Part shown: positions 42,150-50,911 of the stretch, piece after piece
Layout of the letters: the number at the start of each line of letters is the position of its first letter
Numbering within the stretch: the stretch's first letter is position 1
DNA from: Chrysophaeum taylorii
Lineage: Eukaryota > Sar > Pelagophyceae > Pelagomonadales > Pelagomonadaceae
Assembly: GCA_029834535.1 (NCBI GenBank)
Contig: JAQMWT010000394.1
Coordinates: 7,501-61,293 of the forward strand
DNA: 53,793 bases
Direction: 5' to 3'
Translations under genes and position numbers: made by a program
Notes under the pieces: model-generated
What the model saw: the letters and a program-made list of their open reading frames with translations, nothing else
Told to the model about the DNA's origin: nothing
Database searches by the model: none

Positions 42150-43389
42150 CCATCGTTTGACCCTGATCACGCTCCTCTAACCAAAAACTATAGGTCAACC
42201 TTCTTCACAAATATATTCCCAACATATACGTCTTTAACATTACACCAGAGTTCCATTACTATGTTCTACATGTCCAATAAAAAACTCTTGTGTTGTGATA
42301 CTATCACTTCTAACCACGAACTTACCTCTTTTCATACTGATTCAGTAGCTCATGCTTTCCTGTCTAACATCCTATCCGCATATATATTATCTCCTACTAA
42401 AGAAAAACAAATACCACTTATAACGCCAAGACAGCTCCATGAGAAGCATGCGCCCTTCAATAAGAAAGTCCATGCCAGGGGCACCCTTGCATTTCGAGAT
42501 GCGCAACAACGAGCTACCAATTTTCACAACACTCACCATTCTAGTGATTCTCAAGCTATAAAAACTGTTCAGGTTATTGCCAGTCCTGGACACCACCCAT
42601 CTGACGAACCCTACCGTAAGTTTTGTGTGGATTGTACGATTCATAAAAAAACGCTTTCCTCGTCCACACCACCTTATCAAGCAACCTTCATTCGAAACAA
42701 ATTTTCAACCTGGTGAAGCCCGGGCATGTGACGGTGGTTACGTATCTGTGCTCTCGGAATGGGGATCCTTTCGACATATTATTGTCTTCCGGTGTCTCAT
42801 TTCTGAATTTCTGTTAGTGTACTTTTGTCGTAGCACTAACTCCAGCGAATTTTGTAACGCCCTTGAGTTTGTCCGCAATTTTCGCTCTACTTATGTTCAT
42901 GTACAACTAAAACAAATTTATTGTGATTCCTTTAAACCCTATTTATCGCAGCATGTTACAACCTCCTTCCGTGTAGAACACGGTATTAATATGTCCGCGT
43001 TCCCCCCTTACTTACATGCCTTTAATCATGAAGTCGAGGCCGCTGTTGGTCACATAGCCACTGCCGCGTCTACACGACTCAGGCATATGCTTAATGTATC
43101 CTATAAAGGTCACCCCCTAATAGATCCGGCACCACACTACCCGTGGGCTGTTATACATGCTATCCAATCATATAATCTCCGCCCTAACGTTTCCCTCGAA
43201 CGTATTTATAATAAAGTCCTAAGTCCCCAACAAGTTTTGTTAGACCAATGTAACGTTCCCCAACAAGACTACCTCCAACCTTTTGGTTCTGTTTGTTATT
43301 TGCATTTGGAACCTAACCAATTTCATAAATATGAACCCCGATGCTGTCCCTACATCTACTTATGCGGTGCTAACGTTATAAATCCTTAA
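42150..43389 (+). pseudogene. Copia C1 integrase
   Basis: The frame continues from the methyltransferase into a linker and an HHCC zinc region (FHNTHH ... YRKFCVDCTIHK, about 42520-42645). After a frameshift near 42690 comes the DDE core: EARACDGGYVSV (first Asp), QIYCDSFKPYLS (second Asp) and LHAFNHEVEAAVGHI (Glu), ending with a copia-type PFGSVCYLHL segment and a stop at 43387. Catalytic acidic residues appear present, though surrounding motifs are unusual. Confidence 0.8.
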
Positions 43390-44930
43390 TAGCACCCCAT
43401 GTTAATCATTTAGCCAATGTTGTCCTTAATCCTGAAAACGGTCAAGTCCGTGTTTCCTCTAAACTGACTTTCCCCCATCTTATTTCTAAATCTCCTCCTG
43501 ATTATGAACAGCATCCACCTCCCGCACCTTCACCCAACATTCCCTTCTCTGTTGACAGCACCCCCAATGATGCGGCGCAGAGGGGGAATGCTATGCCTAC
43601 CGACCCTGACCATGAGAGGGGGACTCCTTCTTCTCATCTCCACGCCCCCTCTCCCGCTCCCGCATGTGCTCCAGCTGCTCCTGCACCCGCTACTTCCGCC
43701 ACCATACCTACATCTGAAGTGTCTCCCGACACTATGCCACTTTTGCCGTCTTATCGGTCTCTCTATTCCCAGGATGTCCTCCGTCTCACCCGTGGTCCTC
43801 ATCACCCTCAGCCTCGCCGCAAAACCAATCTCAATGATGTTCTTACTCGTATTGCTTCGCCTACTGTTGCCGCTTATAAACAAGCCGGTGGTACGCTTGC
43901 CGACTTCAAGTATGACCTCTCCAAGCAGTACATAACATTCTGCGACCCCACCCTCCACTCCCTTCATATCGCTCATGGCATCCACTGGACGGCTATACCT
44001 CCAGAGGGGGAATTTACACCATCCCTTCATCACCATGTGCACCAAGCGATTTCACAGTCCTCTTCAGTTATGTGTCATAGGAGCCATAGCCACCCATCGC
44101 CTGATACTCCTCATGTTCACTTCTGCGACAACATCAACCTTGCAGACTTTCACCTTCCTCAAGCTCTCGTTCATTTAATCTCTGAACATGCTCACGCCTT
44201 TCAAGTTCCTCCCGCTCAATATGTTTATGCTTTGTTCACACCCCACTCCATTTTGGATCATAATGACGCTTCTTACGGTGCCTCTGAGCCTCATCTCTCC
44301 GCCATCGAAGACTATATCACCGTACAATCGCATTACATTGAAGCCCACCTTGGTGATGCTCCTCTACTAGTTGTTCAACTCGTCGAAGATCCCGATCATG
44401 CTCATCTGCACGATAATATCGCTTCTTATTCGATTACTCATCTGACGACGACTCATGACCCTAGCACGGTTGGTTCGGACGAATACAAGATTCAAGCCAA
44501 AGATATCAAAATTGATGAATATGAGTTGACCTGCCTCAGAGGTCTCTCAGACGCTGATCGCAAAGCTTATGTTGCTGCCATTTCCAAAGAGATTTTTGAC
44601 ATTGTTGAGTTTGGCTGCTTTAAACTAGCGCTGCAAATGGTCAACTCGAAACCTATTGACACCCGTCTCGTCCTACGTATAAAAACCAACGCTGCTGGTC
44701 AGTACATTAAACATAAAGCACGCCTGGTCCTACGAGGATTCTTAGCCTCGCTGGGCACCGATTTCTTCAACACATTCAGTCCTATGGCACAGCTTACCGG
44801 CATCCGTTGTGTTTTGGCGCTAGCAGCTCACCTGCAACTTCCCGTCTACCATGTCGACGTCCCTAACGCTTTTGTTCAAGCTCCCATCCATTCTCATGTC
44901 TACGTCGAACTGCCTCAAGGCATTTACATT
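43390..44930 (+). pseudogene. Copia C1 integrase-RT linker and truncated reverse transcriptase
   Basis: A Pro/Ser-rich linker (about 43500-44100) leads to the N-terminal part of a copia RT: IDTRLVLRIKTN, IKHKARLVLRGFLASLGTDFFNTFSPMAQ and YHVDVPNAFVQAPIHSHVYVELPQG. The last includes the first catalytic Asp. The sequence stops near 44928 before the YVDD motif, where a (CATTA)n run marks the insertion of another element. RNase H is absent. Confidence 0.85.
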
Positions 44931-45287
44931 ACATTACATTACCTCGCATCTACCGTGAGTGGGGGATCGCCAACGCCTTAGGCCGGGCTCGCTGTGCCCT
45001 CACCGCCCTCACCGCCCTCACCCATGTCGCCGCCTCGGGGAACCCCACTTAGGCCGCGCGATCCCAGCAGGACGTCGCCCTTCGTCGCACTTACGTCCGG
45101 CGGCAGCATGCGTACGACCTACGGGCGGGGCCCGTCCTCTCTTCGCATGCCCCACGACTCGGCGATGACCCCGACTAGGTCCCACGTACTTATCTCCGCC
45201 CGTCAGGCACATCCCTCCTACCCCACAAACCCACCCACATCCTTCATGCCCCCCACACACACGCCCCTCTTAGCAGTCGACATTTAA
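44928..45287 (-). mobile_element. Non-LTR fragment with (TAATG)n tail
   Basis: On the minus strand the unit ends in TAATGTAATGTAATG next to the copia RT. Its 5' part, TTAAATGTCGACTGCTAAGAGG and the following 45 bases, is repeated at 47678-47743 inside a Helitron. CATTTA occurs on both sides as a possible short target duplication. A GC-rich frame is open but not recognised. Confidence 0.5.
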
Positions 45288-45373
45288 ACACATAATCATG
45301 CGTCCGTTAAAACCAAACGATGTTAGGGTTTAGGAGTAAACTCGAATGTTAAAAAGGCAGAGCGGGCGCAGAG

Positions 45374-45541
45374 TGTGGCGGAAACGCCCATCCCCCCACT
45401 TACCTGCTTGTTACTTTCCTCTTACCTTGCTTGTTGCTCTGCTACTGACCTTGCAATTGTGGGGGGGTGTCACCTTGACACCCTCGCCTGCTATTCCACT
45501 GAAACCAATGTACCAAGAATTTGTATTGCTTCTTGCTATTA
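45374..45541 (+). repeat. Truncated gypsy LTR
   Basis: Starts TGTGGCGGAAACGCCCATCC and follows the G2 LTR for about 168 bases, to a TATTGCTTCTTGCTATTA segment. The remainder is absent. Confidence 0.75.
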
Positions 45542-45543
45542 CT

Positions 45544-45879
45544 GCGGCGGGCAGGGAAATTTTACCTAGACTCAACTTCGAATCTAGGTCGCCGCTCACG
45601 CCCGTGTTCTTGATGGAGTTGCCGGGTGCGGAAAGCAGCCGTTCTCCCGCCACAAGACCAAAAACAACTTCCTCGCCTGATCCTCACAACTTGAGGATCG
45701 GCTGTTGCTTTATGATTAAGATACTCTTGAATCACGGAAATCAGGGTGACGTATGTCACAGAAAAGGGAGATGATGTCATAGAGAAAACTGACATCATCA
45801 GATCGGAGTAGGGTGCCCCTGATAAGGGGGGGGGGGCTAAAGGAGGGGTAAGCCTTCGGAGGAGGGAGTTTCCGCCACA
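45544..45879 (-). repeat. Gypsy G3 3' LTR (minus strand)
   Basis: On the minus strand TGTGGCGGAAACTCCC follows the purine-rich CACCAGGGGAGTCC. It extends about 336 bases to meet the truncated LTR head to head. It contains the inverted repeats GATCCTCAA-GTTGTGAGGATC and GATGATGTCA...TGACATCATC. Confidence 0.6.
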
Positions 45880-45924
45880 GGACTCCCCTGGTGAGAATAC
45901 GAGCAGCCCCGGCGAGCGGCTAGC

Positions 45925-47118
45925 GCGAGGAGCGCGGCTTCGCCTTACGAGCATCTCGTGCACCAATCTTCTTGTAAACACGGGTGATGATCGGTTCGGG
46001 AACTCGACCACGGCGTAAAGTGAACTTGGGGGCCTACACATCAATCTCGTGCGGAGCGAAATCCGTGACACAAGGAGTTGTGCTGGATGAGATCTTGGAC
46101 TTGTCGGTGAAACTGCGACCGTCAGCGTCCTTGTACTCAGGCTTAAGCTTGCGGTTCGAAATGTGAGAGGTCGGTTTAAAGTAAGCGACATCATCATTCG
46201 GACCCAATCGGAGTAGAAGGGCAGAGCAGCCCGATCATTCTGGTAATCGTAAGGCCCGTGAACTTCAGCAACGTAGATCTTCTTGCGCCAATCAGAGCGC
46301 TTCCGGTCAGGAATCCGGAAAACAACAAACTTACAGTGCTGATGATCGTCGCGGAAAGTTTCTTCGGGTTAGCGGATGGCTCGATCAACGATCGGAGGGA
46401 CCATCGCAGGCGTGATCTGACTAACATGAACACGACGTTCTTCGGGCGGAGAGTCGAGACGACTTTCTTCTGGCGGAGAGTCGAGAGACTCAATCCTATA
46501 GGTGACCGGGAAAAGGCGTTCCTTAATAATAAAAGGTCCTCGCCACTCCGGTCGAAGCTTGTTATGAAGGAATGGAATGTAGAGCAAAACATGCGATCCC
46601 TCCTTGTATTCCACATCGACATGATCGGCGTTGTAAGCCAGTCGTTGTTTCTTCAAAGCTTTAACACGAGCGTCGTTGACGATCTTCGTATAATACTTCA
46701 ATCGTTCACGAGTCTCAGCGACTGCATCGGAGCGAGTCCTCGGCAGCAGTCGGGTATCGAAATCCATAAGTGTATAGTCAGTCGGCAACATGGGCTGACG
46801 GTTCAGGCGTAGCATGAAGGGAGAAATCTGCGTGCCTGGAATAAATTTGCGGTTGTAGCAAAGCGCAATATATTGGGCAAAGTCGGGCCAATCCGCAATG
46901 TTCCGGCCCTGAAGGCAGGCACGGAAGAAGGCCTTGATAAATCGGTTCACACGCTCAGTAGGATTCGACTGGGCATGATGCGGAATCGTAGTTTGGTAGC
47001 GCGCGTTGAAGAGATGGCAAAACTCGCGCATCAACTTATTTGCGAACTCTTTACCGTTGTCGGTACGAATCATCTGGGCCAAGTAGCCCTTGAGGAGGAT
47101 GTTAATGACAAAAGACTC
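45925..47118 (-). pseudogene. Gypsy G3 integrase fragment
   Basis: Read on the minus strand from 47118: MIRTDNGKEFANKL (second Asp of DDE) and NPTERVNRFIKAF (Glu), a RPEWRGPFII segment, then a C-terminal region with KPEYKDADG and PHEIDV, equivalent to the G1 C terminus. The first half of integrase and everything upstream is cut off where the C2 LTR begins. A frame change near 46370-46500 includes a duplicated DSPPEE-R block. Confidence 0.8.
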
Positions 47119-47467
47119 GCAGATAACAGTAAAAATCACTGTGCCTCTGGTACTCTGTGCCTCTGGTGGAGAATGGTGGCAGTGGTAGTGCTGCCTTTCG
47201 TCCTGTCCTCTAACGACACAAAGAGCAGCACGGTGTACGACACATCGATTTTGTGGTTGTAGGTGTGAGTGTGAGGTTAAGGGGGGGGTTCCTAACCCTA
47301 AATGGAATTTTCTATCTCTACGCCCTCGCAGATTGAACTCGGTGATGAGCGAAAACTGGGACAAACAAAAACAATGTCGGGCCAAGGACAAATGGATGTC
47401 GAGTCGCGAGGAGGCGTTGAAGGAAAGTGTGCGAAGTGCATGAAAGAGATAGAGGAAAACGAAACGC
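47119..47467 (+). repeat. Copia C2 5' LTR, first part
   Basis: Matches 34878-35220 of the C1 LTR. It resumes at 50001 after the G2 insertion. Together the parts total about 740 bases and end CTCTGCA at 50388, just before the primer site. A frame starting MSGQGQMDVES with a CAKC pair is open across the insertion point. Confidence 0.7.
47464..47467. repeat. 4-bp target duplication of G2 (ACGC)
   Basis: ACGC directly precedes the G2 5' LTR and recurs at 49997-50000 after the 3' LTR. The uninterrupted equivalent is near 35210 in C1. Confidence 0.75.
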
Positions 47468-47633
47468 TGTGGCAGTAACGCCCATTCCCCCACTTGCCTG
47501 CCTGTCACATGACTTACCCTGGTTGTTGCCCTGGTATTGACCTTGCATTTATGGGGGGGGGTGTCATCTCGACACCTTCACCTGCGCTTCCACTGGACCC
47601 AATGTACCGGGCATTTGTATTGCTTTCTTGCTG

Positions 47634-48743
47634 TCCTAACTACTAATCGACCGATGTTTGTCTGTCTGTCTGTCTTTAAATGTCGACTGCTAAGAGGGGG
47701 GTGTGTGTGGGGAGCATGAAGGATGTGGGTGGGTTTGTGGGGTCTGTCTGTCTGTCTGTTTGTCTGTCCCCCGATTTAGGGTAAGGATCATGTAGGCGCG
47801 AGAGTGAGGATCAGGTAGGCGCGAGAGCCAGACCGTGATCCGCCAAGCCGTATACGGCGACCTCGCAGACTATTTCCACGACCCGCGGCGGCTCTTTCAG
47901 CGCGCCATTCGCACGCCCCGTCGAAACGATGTTGTCGATGCTGACAACGCGCGCATGACCGCGGCCTTTTTTTCCCGGAGACGAGGCGTCGGAGTTCTTT
48001 TCGGCTGACTAGGCTGGGTCGGAAGACGACGCCTCGCTCTTTACAGTAGAGTTTTCAACTCCCTGACAACCAACGGCATGCTGACTTTGAGCGCGAGCTT
48101 AAGGTCTTCGAAACCTCGACCCGTCGCACGGCCACTGCAACGGTACCAGATACATGATCGATCGTGTCGTTGTCACCGAGGCTCCTCCAACCTGTATCCC
48201 TTAAGGCCCGCCTACGCCAAACGATCAACAAGAGCCACGGCCAGACGCCCCGCGAGGTCGGCGTCCTCTTTCCCAGGCCCGTCTTCTGCCACGTCCAGCT
48301 CTACGTGGCTCTCTGTCGATCGGCAACCCCGAGGATATACTCATCTGGGTCGACGACTCCACCCTACCCCACACGTGCTGCGCAATACCGATAAGCCCCC
48401 TCCCGGCGTCTACACGCGCACTATAGGTGAACTTACTGGGACCACGTGAACTTACTGGGGTTTGAGATTGGGACTAGGTGAACTGAGTGACCAGGTGAAA
48501 CTGGGACCAGGTGAACATACTGGGGTTTTTAGAGTAAAGGATTTTTAGAGTAAACTCAAAGGTTGGCGGCGCGTGCGGATCAAAGCAGCTTAGATTGGCG
48601 GAGGCGAGAGCGACGAGCTCAAAGGAGTTGGCGTGAGCTAGGTGAACTTACTGACCAGGTGAACTTATATGAAACTTACTGGGACCAGGTGAACTTACTG
48701 GGGTTAGAGATTGGGACTAGGTTAACTTACTGGCCTGCACTTG
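47634..48743 (+). mobile_element. Short non-autonomous Helitron, copy 3, inside the G2 5' LTR
   Basis: 1,110 bases from TCCTAACTACTAATCGAC to CTGGCCTGCACTTG. The intact 3' LTR of the same G2 element reads TTGCTGTCTTCTTGATATT across the site, giving an exact empty site and no target duplication. A 66-base piece of the TAATG-tailed element lies in its microsatellite (47678-47743). Helicase remnant at about 47850-48420; AAGTTCACCT-type array at 48423-48743. Confidence 0.9.
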
Positions 48744-48909
48744 TCTTCTTGATATTACCCTCTTTTGATTGTCCGATTTCGTGATGGCGTGAGGTATTAC
48801 GCTGAGATCGGGCGTGTGGTGGTTTCACCCGCGGTTCGGGTTGGGTGGAAGGGTTGTCGAGGCCCCCGGTCCGGCCAGGAGGGGCGGGTATCTGAGAAAA
48901 CCACTACAG

Positions 48910-49380
48910 TGGTCTCAGAAACGGGAATCGATAGTCCAACTCCCGGACTATCGATCTCCTGTTTTTCGGCGGCGAGTCGGTTCGCAGCGGTTGAGTGAGC
49001 GCAAAGCCGACGTGTTGGTAGGCGGTTTCGAAGGATCGGAAGAGCGATTGAGGCTCTTTAAATCGGAATAAACGGTCGACGGATTACTACTCGGACGTTG
49101 AGCGGATTTTTGCGGGTCTCAAGACAAAAAGCGAGCCCAGGAGACCACCCACAGTCTCCGAAAAGAGGCAGAAAGAAGGCCGGAGAGACTAACCATAGTC
49201 TCTGAGACCAACCATAGTTTCTGGCGAGGCAAAAGGCTTGTGCCGTGTAAGTCCGTCGCACCGATCAACCGCGCGAGTCGAACAGTAGCCGGCAAATTTT
49301 GCTGCTCGACGAGAAGTTTAGGTGTTCGAGATAGCCGTTGATATCCGAGAGAAACCGCACCATGGAAACTAGAGGAGACT
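48910..49380 (+). promoter_or_regulatory. Gypsy G2 primer site and hairpin-rich leader
   Basis: After the primer site, ATCGATAGTCC-AACTCC-CGGACTATCGAT forms a strong hairpin. Further hairpins are GGAGAC-CACCCACA-GTCTCC, AGAGACT-AACCAT-AGTCTCT and GAGAC-CAACCATA-GTTTC (about 49138-49222). Loop sequences resemble those of G1, while stems differ. Confidence 0.6.
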
Positions 49381-49390
49381 GACGTTTGTT

Positions 49391-49640
49391 TTGCGACCGC
49401 TTCTGCTGAAGAACGACGCTCAAGACCAGAAGACAAAGACCACGATGGAGGTAGATTCACTCGCCTACGAACGAATATGGACGGCTGTGAACCTTGTGCC
49501 TGACTTTCGCCAGAATGAAATTGATGTCCTCGTCAGTAACTTCGGCCTTCACAGCAACAAAGTTCCTGCTGATGTAGCTCACCAAGCTTATCGTACCATT
49601 CGTGAGCGTGACCTTCGTCACCCTTTGAAGTCGAGGACGA
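49391..49640 (+). pseudogene. Gypsy G2 residual pol C-terminus
   Basis: Codons in shifting frames match the G1 CFATASA segment, then NMDGCEPC and HSNKVP...IRERDLRHP, showing the deletion junction near 49430. Confidence 0.7.
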
Positions 49641-49663
49641 CTTCATCTCAAGTAGGGGGCTTA

Positions 49664-49996
49664 TGTGGCAGTAACGCCCATTCCCCCCACTTGCTTGCCT
49701 GCCACATGACTTACCCTGGTTGTTGCCCTGGTATTGACCTTGCATTTATGGGGGGGGGATGTCATCTCGACACCTTCACCTGCGCTTCCGCTGGACCCAA
49801 TGTACCGGGCATTCGTATTGCTTTCTTGCTGTCTTCTTGATATTACACTCTTTTGATTGTCCGATTTCGTGATGGCGTGTGGTATTACGCTGAGATCGGG
49901 CGTGTGGTGGTTTCACCCGCGGTTCGGGTTGGGAGGAAGGGTTGTTGAGGCCCCCGGTCCGGCCAGGAGGGGCGGGTATCTGTGAAAACCACTACA
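49664..49996 (+). repeat. Gypsy G2 3' LTR
   Basis: Starts TGTGGCAGTAACGCCC, ends CCACTACA, 333 bases, nearly identical to the 5' LTR with the Helitron removed. Confidence 0.9.
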
Positions 49997-50000
49997 ACGC

Positions 50001-50388
50001 AGGTAGTGTGTGAAGCGAGAAAGGAGAAAGAGCGGATGATTAAAGAAAGGAAAAAGCATCGATCGTGAGTAATGCAGGGAAATCTGCTGCCTCTTACCCT
50101 TATCCGTCCGTTGAGAGCGTGATCTCTTCCTCACCCTTCTTCTTCCATTCTACACTGTCAATTAGTCCTCTGATTTGTGCTTAAGCTCATCATCATGGTC
50201 TAGCGCGTCCCGAGGTGTGTAGCACTATACACTTTAAAATTTCTCGTGTAATTCTAGATACCGCCTGTCGTGTTCTGAGGATATAGGGAACATACCTTTT
50301 CATTCCCCGAATTAAATACTTCCAGACGTTCATGATGAGACGGGGTGGTTTCCCAGGTGACTTACCACTGCATGCTAAATGCTCTGCA
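50001..50388 (+). repeat. Copia C2 5' LTR, second part
   Basis: Continues the C1-like sequence (GTGTGTGAAGCGAGAAAGGAG) and ends CTCTGCA. The last 300 bases differ strongly from the C1 LTR, so C1 and C2 are separate subfamilies. Confidence 0.6.
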
Positions 50389-50402
50389 GGTTATGGGCCC
50401 AG
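50389..50402 (+). other. Copia C2 primer-binding site, initiator tRNA-Met anticodon arm
   Basis: GGTTATGGGCCCAG, identical to the C1 site, directly after the LTR end CA. The leader between 50403 and 50911 shows no gene. Confidence 0.85.
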
Positions 50403-50911
50403 GCGGGTCCCTGAGAAATCATGTGTCAGCATGCACGTAACCTATGGGTTTTGGACTGTTACCGCGCCGGTCCACCCTCGACATGCAGACACGCCTGTCA
50501 ATATAACGCCATTACCATTGGGCTGTATATAGCATATTTCGCACACGTGATCGTCCAACCTTGTGTGTACCTGTTCATAGCATCGTGCTGTCATGTCAAT
50601 GTTGATGTTTGTGTAATTTGCCAACCTGTACTCTTGCACACATGTTATGGAATATTTTGGGTACGTCGTCCACTCGTACATTCCATGGCAATGCACCTAG
50701 CGAGCTCCTTGAGAGCACCAAAACTAACCAGCTGCCTGAGCGACTACGCTTAGCGACACTACTCTGGACTCACAGCTTGCACAGTCGTCAAATAGGCATT
50801 TTTCCATCGAAAAACGAATGAGTGTACATAGACACCGATAGACAGACCCCCCTAGAATCTCTATACAGTGTCAACTGCGTGACTGCACCCATTGGTTCCC
50901 CGTCAACTGCC

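Larger units (their letters stand above)
34878..44930 (+). mobile_element. Copia-type LTR retrotransposon C1 with methyltransferase domain
   Basis: Order: LTR, half-tRNA primer site, gag, protease, C5-methyltransferase-like region, integrase, truncated RT. Integrase before RT is the copia order. The 3' part of RT, RNase H and the 3' LTR are missing, cut off by a (TAATG)n-tailed fragment. Insertions in the coding region: LINE fragment 39079-39754, SINE-like b 39952-40307 and c 41090-41445. Base composition is clearly AT-richer than the flanking GC-rich elements. Confidence 0.85.
47468..49996 (+). mobile_element. Internally deleted gypsy G2 (non-autonomous)
   Basis: Two LTRs of about 331-333 bases (47468-47633 plus 48744-48908, and 49664-49996) and the primer site TGGTCTCAGAAACGGGA at 48910 surround only 755 internal bases. 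The leader (to about 49370) is joined to a few codons of the acidic pol N-terminal region and then to the last 60 codons of integrase, so protease, RT, RNase H and nearly all of integrase are missing. The polypurine tract AGTAGGGGGCTTA is kept. It must have relied on enzymes from a G1-like element. Confidence 0.85.

Noticed and set aside
43530..44045. Minus-strand frame over the copia linker
   Set aside because: Antisense to the Pro/Ser-rich linker in frame with copia RT; no domain.
46369..47508. 379-codon minus-strand frame starting in the copia LTR and running into the integrase
   Set aside because: The first 130 codons are antisense C2 LTR; only the part below 47118 is gypsy integrase.
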